From Brachionus manjavacas (lineage: Eukaryota; Rotifera; Eurotatoria; Ploima; Brachionidae), in assembly GCA_019054805.1 (NCBI GenBank), contig JAHQIY010000009.1, positions 248,001 through 312,000 of the forward strand: a stretch of 64,000 bases of DNA, given 5' to 3'. Position numbers and translations under genes: made by a program. Under the pieces are notes generated by a model. That model made no database searches and was not told the DNA's origin. It saw only the letters and a list, made by a program, of their open reading frames with translations. Shown one piece after another: positions 44,640 to 57,572 of the stretch (within the stretch, counting starts at the first letter, position 1; each line of letters opens with the position of its first letter).

Positions 44640-45376
44640 TTAGCAATTGTTGAGAATGATGGCGATAGAACTGATAAATTTAGGACCTCTGTTGGTGCGA
44701 AGCAGGGTGGGCCACTCTCTCCTAGGTTGTTCTCAATATATGTTGAAGACCTAGTCCCACAAATTGAATAAAGGAGTTAAAGCTGGATCGATACGAGTTG
44801 ACATCATTCTGTACGCCGATGACATCATCTTGATTAGCGACACTGAGGCAGGACTTCAAAAGCTAATTGATAAGACCGAGGAATTTGGTCGTCTTGCGCA
44901 AATCAAGTTTAATCCAGAAAAAACTGTAATCATGCTTAAACTTTAAAAAAAGGCACCGTTTAAGAATGGAAAAGCGCGAACTGACAAGAGTAGATCAAAT
45001 GAAGTACCTGGGAGTCTCCTTTAACAAGATGATGACAAACCACACTCACATCAAATGCAAACAAACTGTATCAAACATGGCAGTGCTTAAGTTAAAAGGA
45101 AGTGTCATTAGCACCGGCCTAGACTTTAATATGGATACTCAGATGTACCAAACGTATGTAAGACCAGTGCTCCTTTATAGGCTGGATGCTCTAGCCATTA
45201 ATCAGACAGAAACTAGGAAGATACAAGTTATTGAACCAAAAATTCTTAAAAGTATGTTTGGACTACCAAGACATTCAAAGAGCTCTGCATTTTCAAACGC
45301 CTTAGGAATCGACACAATTGAATCTCGAATAATTCGCGCAAAGTGTGGTCTTTTAAAGATGCACGAAAACCAATAA
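44640..45376 (+). mobile_element. LINE-C: reverse transcriptase fragment
   Basis: The plus strand reads VGAKQGGPLSPRLFSIYVED, then after a stop and frame change GVKAGSIRVDIILYADDIIL, ISDTEAGLQKLIDKTEEFGR and, after a second stop at about 44944, LTRVDQMKYLGVSFNKMMTN and YQTYVRPVLLYRLDALAINQ. QGGPLSP...YADD is a complete palm signature of a non-LTR RT, from a different clade than LINE-A (YADD rather than FADD). It lies directly against LINE-B in the opposite orientation. Two or more disabling changes are present. Confidence 0.8.
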
Positions 45377-48300
45377 CTACTCAGCTATTAAATTTTTTAT
45401 TTATCTATTTGCAAATTTTGAACATTTTTTTTTATATCAATTTCTAGGTCGCCTTTTGGTGTTTTACTCGAATTAAATAAAAAGCTCATCATTTAGTCCT
45501 TTATCATTCTTTCAATAACCTTTCCTTTAATTGAACCAAACCTGTCTTTAATTTTTAATGTTTATTTTTGATCCATTTTTATGAATAGGAGATACATTTG
45601 CTTTCTTCCATAATTTTGGAAGTTCACCATCATTATACCATTTATTAAAGTATTTAATTTTTTCCCAAAATATTTAATCTTTGTTCATTATATTTTATGC
45701 CAATTTTTTTAGATTTTAAAATGCACAATACATTTTTGTTAGTCACTCATCTCAAGGATAATGGTCAAAGAGTAGATGTAGTTGTGACTTTTAAATGAAA
45801 AATTATGATTAGTTAAGATTTTTTGTTTATTATTTCAAAATATCTTTGTAAATAAAAATGACTTTTATTAAATAAAATAGATTGTTGTTAGATAAAATAA
45901 AAAATTTGTTTTTTCCTCAATTAAATATATTGATTATTAAATAAATAAATAAAACTAAATAAAAATGAAAAAAAAATATAGAGAAAATTAATATTTTTAA
46001 ACAAACAGGTAATATTTCCTCATTTTAAAATTCATTTATCTAACCTAAGAAAGCAACATTTTGCTGCTGATCATTTTTATTACGTGGATTTTTAGTTAAT
46101 TTTGAATTAATAACCTATCTTACTTTTTAACCATCTAATTTTTTAACACATTTTTATATTTACACTTTTTTGAACGCTGGAATAGGCATAAATTGAAAAT
46201 AATATCAGGCCATTTTTAACTTTCAAAGTTTCTCAATGTCAAAATGAGCTGAAATAAATTTTAAAAAGACAAATAGATTATTTTTTTAAAAACATATTTG
46301 TGAAAAAAACTAAAAAGTTATTTCAAAAAAATTCATTGTGATTGATTCATCTTATCACTAGATCATTTTAATTTATTTTTAAATTAAATAATTGAATTGA
46401 TAAACAGATGGTTGTAAGAATCCAAATCATAACTTGTAAAAAATCTTGAATGAAAGTTAGAAATTAACAATTGATGAATTTTTCATGTAAAATTAAAATT
46501 TTATTATTAAAAAAATATTTTTTAACTTATGCACAAATACTCAATTATTTATCTTAATTACAAAAATTACAAACTAAATTTAAGATAATTCTAAAACAAT
46601 TTTTAGCATTTATTCTCAAATATCCCAGCTCTTTATTTTCTTCTCAAAGCTGAAAAGCTATCCCAGCTGATCAAAGCGTCTCAATTAACTATTTTTTTAT
46701 AAATAAATTATCAATAGATGCAAAATTAAAATTACTAAGTGAATTCATTTCTTAATTTTATCATAAATTTTGGGTAATGATTGAATGGTGAAAAAAAATA
46801 CCATCCAGGTCCTAAAGCAAAATTGATTAAAGAATAAATTTAAAAAAAAGAAATTTTATATTTTCTATTCGATCTTTATTAAAATGATTGATTGATATTA
46901 ATTCTTCTATTAATCAGCATCAATTATTTATAAAACTCAAAAGCGCAAATTGTTCGAGTAATTTCTTGAGATTTATTGCCTAATAGACAAATAACTTGAA
47001 CTATTTTCGAGATAAATTTTGTTGCTAAAAAATATAATTCTTTAGAGTGTAAATGCATTGTTGAAGCTAATCAAATCCTTCAATTTCCTCTTTTGTAAAA
47101 TTTGTCAAGGAGCCTTTGAAGTATCACTTTTAGAGATATTGTCAAAGAGGAAAACTCATCAAGGGTTCTTGCATTTTGGGTTCTAGATAAAACTTGGTGC
47201 ATAGATAACTAATTACCATGATGCATATTTACCATCCCACATTTACCACAAGCATGCATTCTAATACTAAATGACATAATTGTCTATTCGACATTTAATG
47301 TTTAGAATCACAAAATCGTAACCTTTTGTCAAAAAATTTGTTCAGATAAATCAACAACAAAACAGCTAGAGTTTGCATGGAATAATTAATCCCTTAAGTT
47401 TATAATTAACTTGGAATTTAATCTAATGCTTAGATGCTTTCAATCATTTAAATAGATCGCTGGCCCCTCAGAAACACAAATTTTAACTTTTAAATAAACT
47501 AAATTAAGTGTATTTTAATCTTTTAATTTTAGCAATTCCTAATGCGCTTAGGTTAAATAAAAAGTCATTTAAATAGAAAAAATGCATGTTGCCGCACTCA
47601 AGTCAGATTATTTTTTTTAATTTATTTATTAATTTAGTAAATATACCATTGTGGTAAAGAAGTTAAGAAATTATTTTTGAAGTTTAATGTTTTCTAAAAA
47701 AATCCTTCAAAAATAAAATTTTTTAGATAATATCAACAGTAAAGAGTATGGTCTAACTAAAAGACTATCACCCATTTATTCATATTCATAACGTCTTCCA
47801 AAGACCACAAAGAAAGAGAGTATAACATTTTATTAAATTTAGAGAAAATTGACATTTTATCAAATCATCATTTTGTTCTATTTATTTCATTTTAATATTA
47901 AATATGACTCTAGATAAATTTTTTAATTTATTGCCCATTAATAAATGCGGTTTGGTCAAGAGCTCAAGTGGTTTTAGTTAGGTTGCACAATCAGAGCTAA
48001 AATTTCAAAAATTTTTTTACTAAAAAATGCATTTTTTTTCTCCAGAGAAAAAATTGATTTAAAATGTTACATGAAATTGGATCCTTCCTACGGCGCTGTT
48101 TCTACATGTGATTAGTCACTGTTATTAATTTGTTTTAATTGAAGGAATTTATTTAATTCCGATGCTGAAATTATCTGATCGAATTTTACCGATTTAGTCT
48201 GAATGCCTCAGAGCCGATTGTATCAAATTTTCATGAATCCTTTTGGCTACTAATCCAGAACGATATTTGAATGATAATAAAAATAAGCAAATCTAGGAAT

Positions 48301-48667
48301 AAATCAGTTTAGATTGAATCATTTTGTTTTGTTAAATTAATATAAATTCGGCTAAAAGTTTAAAAAGAAATCGATTTTTTAGCTATTAGATATTTTTTCA
48401 AAGTATTAATATCCAGGTTGCACGCCAAACAGCTAATTACCTAAAATTATAACTCTAAATTGGAATTTTAGTTAAAAATATTGTCCCATTTCGATCAAAC
48501 TATTGATGATGAAATTTTGTTAATGGTCTTAATCATTTTAGAGAAAAATTTTGTCAAGTTTATGTCAAATAATTGTTTAAAATATTTTAGAAGAAAATAT
48601 GTCTTATTTAATACTTTGATTTATCAGTAGTTGTCCCAATTTAGTAGAAATATTTTAAATAGATTTT

Positions 48668-49003
48668 GATGATAAATACCACAGTGATTTTTTTGGGCCA
48701 GAATTAGTCGAGTTTTTTTTGGATAAGTGGTTCCCTAGGCGCAGAATATTACAAGACCATGTTCGCATTTTATGGCAAAAACAAACCTCGCCTTTTGAAC
48801 GACTTTTAAATTTGTTAATCAATCAAAAATTTAATAAAATATTTTTTTTTAAATTAAATAAATTTTTTATGATACCAAGATTGCATAATAATTTTATCTT
48901 AGTTGTTTTATTTTTTAAATATTGTGCAAACTTAACATCCGTTCATCATTTTATTGTTTTTCAAAAAATTCAATTTATTTCCCCTAAATTATTATTTCAT
49001 TAA
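48668..49003 (+). other. Coding-like frame, unrecognised
   Basis: From 48668 the frame reads DDKYHSDFFGPELVEFFLDK, WFPRRRILQDHVRILWQKQT and SPFERL before becoming low-complexity. The first 50 codons are unlike the AT-rich background (PRRR, WQKQTSP). No upstream ATG is close and I recognise no family. It is possibly a transposon or exon fragment. Confidence 0.25.
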
Positions 49004-52000
49004 GAAAATATTTGATTTGTGAGTTGGCAGTTGATTACAATCACGAAATTTAAAATATAAACCCATCAGTTTTTTTTTGATTCAAATTCATTTTCGACTA
49101 AAATTTGCAATTAGGATTTCTAATTACCTAAGATTTAATATTTTAATTGAAAAATCCTGCTAAAATCAGATTTTAATTTAATCATTTAATTTCTATATCC
49201 CGATAAGAAAAAGACAAGATTATTATTTTTGTAAATTTTTTTATTTGACAAAAAATTCGAAAGCTAAAAAAAATAATTCTTTTATTTTGAAACGAATTTC
49301 GATAGTCCTTCTATCCAGAAGTTTATCTTCATTTAAAATAATTGATTTTTGACTCCCAAGGGTTCTTTTTGCCATTAGTTTATTTTTTTAGAATTAACAA
49401 AGGATTAATTTTTAATTTTGTCTCGACTTTAAGTTTGTCAGTCCTTTGAGATATGGAGTTCCACAGTTGATGCTGTTCCCGAGGAAAAACCTCAGTTAGA
49501 TTGAATTTTGAGTTGCTGAGCCAAAAAGCCAAACAGCTTTTGTTTTAATTGAGATATTTATTCAAAAGAAGAGAAGATACAAGCGCTTAGATAATTAGGT
49601 CCGCATAAACTCAATTATTATATAATACTTTTATTAAATTACCTAGATTCGGTTTGGGTAATTTATCGCAGTATTGTTACATAATTGTTGTTTTTGGCTC
49701 AAGTTTATCGTAAAAAAACATAGTGATTAATTTCAATGGCTTTTAATGTGCTACACAAGGTGCATCCGAAGATAAAGTATTTGGAAAAAAAAGAATGTAA
49801 AGTTGATTTAAATTAGGAGTCGAATCGGATACCATAATGGTAACTGGTTTTTGCTGAATCCTAACAATTTCTATGATATAATCACAGATTTGTTTGCGAA
49901 TCCTTCAAATTTCTACAGAAAAAAAATGGAGATTTCTTATGAAAATAATCATGTTTTTGTCTTACTTGACCTTAATTAGTAAGACAACCAAGGACCATTT
50001 TAATTAAAGCCATTTTTTTTTCAATTTTTTTCAGAGATCTTTTTTTTTTCGTTTAGGGATAAAAAGTAAAATTAAAATTATGTTTGTTAATCGTTTGCTT
50101 TTATTTTTGAATTAAAAAAAATTCAAAATGTTAATCTAATGATAACCCATTTTTTGAAAATTTTATTATGTTATTATAAATACCAGTTTGAATTTTCTAA
50201 TTTTTTTTAATAAATTTTTAAGCAGATGTATTTTTTAGAATTTTTTAGTTCAAATTATCAAATATAGAGTAATAAAATTAAAAATTTAATTGAATTTGTT
50301 TACTTTTAAATGAGGGTTTTTTTGTCTTTTTTAATAAATTTATTTTTAAAAAGTAAAGTTTAATTATTTTTTGAATATGAAGTCTATGATTTCGAGTAGA
50401 AAAACTAATTAAGGATGAAAAATTTTAAATGAAAATTCCTCGAGCAAATTTTAATGTTATTTATTTGATATTTAGCTTTGGAAAAGGATTTTACACTTCC
50501 TCTTAGCCAAAATGATGGTTTGAATAAAATTTTTAGTAAAACCAAGATTTTATTAGATTAAAATTGAAAAAAAAAGAATAACTAATTTTTTCTTAACCAG
50601 AATTAATCAAATAATTAAGCACATTTAAAAACATTTTTTGTTAAATAACTTCAAAAACAAACTTAGAAAAAAAATATTTTATCTAAATTCGTATTTTGTT
50701 ATCTGAGCATAAGCCAGGCTCGTTAATTAATTAACTGCGATGAAATTGATAAATTAAAAGCATTCCAGACTAGGAATTGTTTAATTTAATCCAAAGAAAA
50801 ATATTTTTATTTTTATATAGCATGCAACGCTGGATTAAGTAAGGCAAATGATAAAAACCGCCTTTGAGCCGTGAAACCGGAAAAGTTCTTAATTTATAAT
50901 TTTTAAAAAAAAAGAAGCTTTCATTAAAGTCTTAGGCAAACAAGGAAGTCGAACCGAATATGAAAAAAGCAGAGTTTTAAATTTCTTTGTGTTTGGAGCC
51001 CAATTTTAAACTAATTTTGCAGCCAAGCGATAATATCAAGATATCTTCAGTCCAAACTAAATTTTTCTATTTATCAAATATTTAGATAAGATAAAAGTTC
51101 TGGTCTTAGCTCAGGCCGTGGCTTTAAAATATTCTAAAAATGGTCAAATATTAGTTTTTACTATGTGGGAAAAATAGCACTTGGTTTATTGACGCTGATC
51201 AAACATCATTAGAGTAAACACCGTAATTCGTGACTCGACATATGATCGATCAGCGGTCGAAAAGCCTGTCCTGTCTATTAATTTAGTTTTGTTTTATTTA
51301 GATCCTGATAAATTAGAATGTAGGTTTTTCTCTAAAATTGTTTATAGATCGATTTACGGCTGGAATTGTAGAATTCTGCTATTCCCGCACATGACCTTAA
51401 TTCTTCTCTCAGTCTAAACATTCAAATTTATGCTGCACTTGATTGCTTAGTTTCGAAACTAGACCCTAATGAGCTTTTTTTGATTGTTATAAAAATAATT
51501 TAAATCAATTAATTTATAAAATAAAAAAGAGTAATATTTGAACAAATTTTATTTAGAAAAAATAAATCAAAATAACAGTTAGTTGCGCTACTAAACTTCC
51601 TTTGGTTATAATTCAGTGCCAAGTCATTAATCTGAATAATTGTTTATATTCATCAAAGAAATGGAACCTAGGATTATTTTCCAATGTAGAAGACCTGAAC
51701 AAAAAGATTCCTTTTTTAATTTTCATATTTTTCTACTTAATTTTTTATCAGGCTATAAAATCAAACTAACTATTCAGATAATTATGATAGTAAAAGATAG
51801 AGTTTTCTTTGTATTAGAAGTGAAAAATTGAATTTAGTCTGAAACAAAAAAAAATCCTGGTACAGAAATTCAAAACTAAAATTTTCAGTCAAGAAGGTTG
51901 AAACAAAAATCCCTAAATTATTTTTTTAATAGAACAAATAATTATAAAAGCTTTAAGACAAATTACAGAATAAGTTGTAGACTTAGATAAAAAAGGTATT

Positions 52001-54226
52001 TTTTGTGCAAAGAAATTTATCTCAATGTCAGTCTCAGCTCTTCGTATTTTTTGTCAACAACGCTTTATTTTAGAAATTTACCTTCAGCTATTTTTATTAC
52101 TCATTCTAAAGTCTGCTAATAAAAAAATTAAAAAAAATTTATTGTATCTTGACCATTCTAGACAAAAAGATCACCATTATCAAATCCAGATATTTCAATG
52201 CGCTCTTGTGTTGTGACAATTGAAAGTTGTCAAAAAATTAATTTTAAAATTATAATTTTTCAGTTCATTTTTTCTCTATTTTTCACTTTTAAAGTTTTTT
52301 TAAGTCAAAAAATCTCAAAAATCAGGCACAACATTAAAATAATTTTTAGGACAATTTTCACAAGGTGTTTGTCCTTTTTTTTATTTTAGGCCAATTTGAC
52401 ATTTTTTCAAATTAAAAAAATAAGCAATAAAGTCTGAAGAGAAATGACAACAAAAAAATTCCATATTTTTTAAAGAATACTCTTGATTTTGTTTAATTTT
52501 AATTTTACAGCAGAAATTGGAAAAAAATCGGAAATTGGTTTCTTAAGCAGTTTTAATGATATGAACTCACAAATTTAGGTTAAACTGGGCAAATAAAGCC
52601 ATGATTTTTTGGGTTAATTAGAACATGCTTTTGTGTGGTATTTTAAGTGATGATTTCCATATTTTTTAAGATATAAATCAAAATCAGCTATCTTAATCAA
52701 AGACGTTTGACATAAATAAAATTATAGATTAAAAATCGAGGAGATTTTTGTTCATCTTCTAGGGGGAAAAAAATCTCAAAATGTTTTCTCTCTTTTGGAT
52801 TAATTAAACCATGAATTTTGAAATTTTTAATATTATTTCTGCGCGTGATTTTAAATTGTTTAAATTCAAATTAATTTATGGCCAGTTTGTTTAGAGAATA
52901 GAAAAATCAGAAGAATATAGCTACGTGTTAATTTTTAAAATTAAACCAAAGATTAGATTTAGCGGTCGATTGTTTGCCAAAAATGCACTCTATCAAAATC
53001 ATTAGACTTAAGAAAAAGAAAATTCAATATGTTTAATTTAAATCTTGAAAATTTAAACTCGGTCTAATTCATTTAAGTGTACACAAATTAGCATTTGTTT
53101 GATAGGTGGCTATTAAATTTAATTTAGACTTTTATTTAGTGAGAAGATAATTAACCAAGTCTTGGCAATTTTAAGCATTTAATTAAATTCTTTTCCATTT
53201 AAATATTTCTTTTATTTTGACCAAAAATCAAAAAAAATTTACCCTCTCTTTCGAAATGAATAAATTATTTAGATTGAAAAAATTTCCAAATTTCATTTTA
53301 ACTTTGAGTGAATCAGTGTATCCGCTATCAGAGTTTCCCGAGGCTTGAAAAAATTAATTAAAAAATGTGAATCGAGAGAGTCGGCATCGCGTCAAATATG
53401 ACACGTATTTGCCATCGAATCATTTAAGATTGATTTTCTTATCGATATCGATTTGAGAGAAAAAAATATTAAAAAACCTGAGGCATTTTTTGAAAAAATT
53501 AAAATTAATTTGTTCGAAAGCAAAACAGCATGAATAAAATTTTAAAATAATCACGCTTAATTAAGAATGATTTACTAAGATTAAAGCTTTCCAACTACCT
53601 GGTCTTATCTCCAGGGATCTGTCCACTTGACAACATAGATAATTTATATCTTAGCCTCGCCGAAGCAGCACGAATGCGTCTAAATTAAGATAAGATTTTC
53701 AAATGGCTCTAGAATAGAATGCAGCAAAACAAAAGAAGGTTGCTTGATGAAGAGGCCTCTTTCACAATAAAGAAATTCGCTCAAGATTCTTCAACAAATT
53801 ATCAACAAAATTTTTTTTCAATTTTTATTAAATTAATAAAATAACAAGAGCTTTAAATAAGGCTTAAATTTGCTAAGAATAGTTTTTTTTTCTCAATTTT
53901 GTTTCAATATTTATATGGCAACAGAGCAAAAAAAGCTAGAGTGAGAGACCATCGGCTAAAATATGCTAGTGCCACCACATCCGACCATTGTTCTAGAACT
54001 GACCTGGTCTCTTCAAAAAATTGGGTTAATTCAAAAGTTTATCTAATAATTTAAAAAAAAAATTTATTTTTTTTTGCCAAATTTTGGAACAAATGGGTCT
54101 AAACTAATACAGAATTATTTAATAAAAAAAATCTCTTCAATTTTTAGTTCGTCACAGCTTATAATTGTATAATTTTCAGCAAATTTGGACTATTTCACGG
54201 TTATTACATATTTGACATGGACTATT

Positions 54227-54255
54227 AATCGGATGCCTATAAAATGCATCCGATT
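54227..54255. other. Short perfect hairpin
   Basis: AATCGGATGC (54227-54236) and its exact inverse GCATCCGATT (54246-54255) around a 9-nt loop. Its GC content is well above its surroundings. It could be a structured RNA element or a palindromic binding site; there is no further support. Confidence 0.35.
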
Positions 54256-55957
54256 TGTAGATACAATGATAAGATAACATTTAGTACACCTGATTTCTCT
54301 AAATAAACTAGATACGAATCTATTTGAACAAAAAAAGTTGTTAAAGCAAAGCGCTGAGTTTATCGATGAGATATTTATCATGTTTAGTTTAATTCAGCAT
54401 GTTGTAAACTTATATTTATCTCATATTAAGTTTTATGGTTAAATCATATATTTTATGGTCGTCTTCTGTCCGATAGCCAGTCCAGTAACTCTATTCTCGA
54501 CAAATATTTGCTTCGGGATTAGACACAGCCGGGATTTCTCCAAACACTTTTTCATTTTGGTTACATAACTGGCTGACCACTTTTGCTCACATAGTTGTCC
54601 CCCTATGACAAACATAAGACCAGGATTAAGAGAATATTTGTTGAGCACTTTTTAATGCAAAAGTCCACTCTCATCAAAAAGCAAAAAATGCTTTTTTTTT
54701 TTAAATTAGGATCATTTTTTCCACTATCTAACATTTTCCGAATATTCTATGAGTACAAAAATTTGTTTATTTTTTTTTAATTTAAAAATTTAAAAACATA
54801 ATTTTTTTCATTTTTTAAAATGATTCAAAATTGAGAACTATTTTTGGAATTTTTTTAAAATTTAAATAGAAAATAAATTAGACAAAATATTTATGTGTGT
54901 GTGTTTAAGATGAGTTTTTCCTCGTTTGATAACAAATAGATTTTTATTTTTCAATTAGCACCTTTTGCGATAAAATTAAGATGCCTAAACGTGATAGTTT
55001 ATTTTAAACTTAAAAATAAAATTTTGTCAATTATTTAAAATGTTAAAGCATTTGGTTATTTTTGGAGACCGGCTAAATTTAGTTGATAATTTTTGGTTAA
55101 GTAGCAAGATTTGACCCAAAGCAAAATTTCATTTTGTTAAGAAAATATCAACAATAAAAAAAATTTTATTGTAAGCTTTTTTTAGAATATATCAAACGGA
55201 TAATTTGCACTGTCCTACTGCTCCAAGGTTTAATTTCATTTCACCCAAATACCAATGTGTCTATTTCTAAATGCTGTTTAGAGAGCTCTTTTTGCACATA
55301 GTAATAAATTATTAAATAAAGCTTTATTTTTCTTTAATACTAATTCTTAGAAATCAAATCGCTTTTTTGAAAGGCTAGCGAAAATAAATTAATTTTAGAT
55401 CTAAAATGATTTTTTTGCTATTTTGTTTTTTTGAGTTTCCGAGAGCAAATTAATCAAAAATTTATTTCCCTTATTTAGCTTTAATCCTTGATATGCAAAG
55501 CAGAAAATTATAAATATTTTTTTTTGCTAGAAAACTCACAGATGAAGTAGTTCGAAGCGTGAGATAGCTTGCTAAAATTTCGGTCTGTTGGCCAAATAAA
55601 TTAAAATAAAATATTTAAATTAAAAAATCGAAAAGTTTGTTTTTCAGGCAGGTCATGAGCCAATTTAGTTCTAAAAGCAATCAGTTACGCAATAAAGTAC
55701 TCTGCTAATGCATTCGGAGTAATTTAATATTCTGAATTGGGGCACTTAATCAAGCTTTTTTTTGTTGCGGAATTTGAATCAACCCTGAGTCTGAAAATTT
55801 TTTTCCATGTCCCATTAATTTTCATAAATCTTTTTGTTTTAGATATCAATTTATTTGGAGTATAAATTTGTATTCAAATGACAATTTTTAACACTAATTT
55901 AAAATTAATTCATAATCATTTTTTGTTCTTTTTTATTATTTATTTTTTTGTTTATCT

Positions 55958-55981
55958 TTACCGAGCTAAAGCTCCTTCAGA
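55958..55981 (-). mobile_element. LINE-A 3' tail, minus strand
   Basis: Inverted tail motif (TACCGAGCTAAAGCTCCTTC within the interval) preceded on the plus side by T-rich TTTATTATTTATTTTTTTG, i.e. an A-rich end on the minus strand. The hairpin GAGC-TTTA-GCTC is intact. The body is very short, without coding sequence. Confidence 0.7.
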
Positions 55982-56914
55982 ATAAAATACAGAAAAAAAA
56001 AAGTTAAATAAGATTTTTTAAAAATCAAAAGATAAAGTAAAATAAAATACAGAAAATAAAAGTTAAAAAATAGAGAAAAATTATTAAAAAAAAAAGGTTA
56101 TTAAGTTTAGTTGTAATTTTTGATGATTTAGATTTTTCTGAAAAAAAAAGATTAAATTATTTTTCAAAAGATTTGCAAATTTTCTTTATCTAATTTGCGG
56201 AATTAAATCAACTCTGAGTCTGAAATATTTTATCCATGTCACACTTATTTTTAATAATTTTTTTTCTTTTAAATCAAATATTTTGAGTAGAATTTTTATT
56301 CAAATGACAATTTAAACTGGATCAAAGTTTAAAACTTGAATTAAGAATTTTTTAAAATTATTTATCTACCTAAAAATGGATTAAATTATTTTTTTTCAGA
56401 CGATATAAATTTTTTATCACGAGTCAAATGACTAGTTTGATGCTCAAGTCAATACATCATTTGCTTTGAATACTTTGCCTGGTATTTTTCTCAATGTGTA
56501 GTCGTTAACCATCTTTATAAATATTTTATAAAATATTTGTGATGTTTAGAATGGTGCCCCTCTCAGATATATGAATAAAACAAAGACAAGAATAAAATTT
56601 TTATTTAGAAAATAAACTAAGTTGATATATTTAGATATTGATTGACAGAATTGTTTGTAAATGAATGCAATTTTATTTTTGGCTCTAGGTTTACATCCTA
56701 GATAAAATGATAGCTTAATCGCATTAACTAAATTTCGAATAGATTTTATTTTTTATTTAAAAGATAATTTAGGAAAGGGGAATTTCCAGGGCAGCTCCGA
56801 ATGGCATAGCCTTCTTTTCAGCCCTCTTGTTAGCAATTTTAATTTTACAAAATTTAGATTAATTAAAAAAATTATTTAATTTTTTTTTTTTTTATAAAAT
56901 TTGTATTTACATTG

Positions 56915-57572
56915 TTAAGCAAATTCAGCTATGTACTTGGCAGGGAAGGTATAATATCGAATGGAGTTTTTGTTAGTGTTGTGAATCAGATAGTCCTTTA
57001 TTTCCTCAGCTATTAATTCATGGTTCTGCTTTGTAGCAAAAATTTCAAAAATAGCTTCTTTAGCGGGAAATATTTGATGATTTTCAAAATCCGATTTTGC
57101 ATTTTTGAATTTCGGATTTAATCTTTTGGGTACCCGATTGAAGTTTTATAAAGCAGTAGTCGAAAAGTGATCTTATGAGAGACATATAAAGCATTCTTTT
57201 GATTTTTATTGAAGATCCCCACTTAAAGCTCCTAACCTTCCTGATTAGGTTAATTTTGGAGATTTGTTTTGAGTTGATTATCTTTAGATGTTCTTTGTAG
57301 TCAATCTTAGGATCTAATTTTATACCAAGGAGTGTCGGATTGGGTTCAATTGGGATTTGACTGTTTCCGATTTTTATTTTCATTCCATACGTTTTCTCGT
57401 AGTTCTTTCGATTTCCAGTTCTGATAAATGTTGTATGGCAGGTCTTCTTTTCGTTTATTTTAAATCCCCACTTTTTGCAGTACTCAATAATTTTGTCAAC
57501 TGCGTTTTGAAGAATTTTTTGGATATCCTTTTTAGAAGCTTTATTAAAATTAAAAATTCAATTAAGGCCTCA
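56915..57572 (-). mobile_element. LINE-D: RT C-terminal fragment
   Basis: On the minus strand the frame reads KKDIQKILQNAVDKIIEYC, KKWGFKINEKKTCHTTFIR, GNSQIPIEPNPTLLGIKLDP, RKVRSFKWGSSIKIKRMLYM, SLIRSLFDYCF and, after a frameshift at about 57085, FPAKEAIFEIFATKQNHEL through to a stop at 56915-56917. The C-terminal thumb of a non-LTR RT is recognisable (LGIKLDPKIDYKEHL; LIRSLFDY). It is related in layout to LINE-A but diverged. One frameshift is certain, and the RT catalytic part is missing. Confidence 0.75.

Larger units (their letters stand above)
45377..56914. other. Gene-poor region of 11.5 kb
   Basis: No gene could be supported. Composition is AT-rich but more mixed than most gaps here, with few recognisable transposon pieces. 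Structures seen are a coding-like frame at 48668-49003, a minus-strand scrap near 49505-49410 (TEVFPREQHQLWNSISQR, reminiscent of a LINE C-terminus), a hairpin at 54227-54255, coding-like minus-strand ORFs at 54439-54648 and about 54190-54381, and a LINE-A tail at 55958. It may hold exons of genes that I cannot see, or regulatory DNA. Confidence 0.4.

Noticed and set aside
51640-52389. Three 63-codon plus frames in the gene-poor block
   Set aside because: AT-rich composition with F/I/K/L bias, overlapping each other's flanks and without recognisable motifs.
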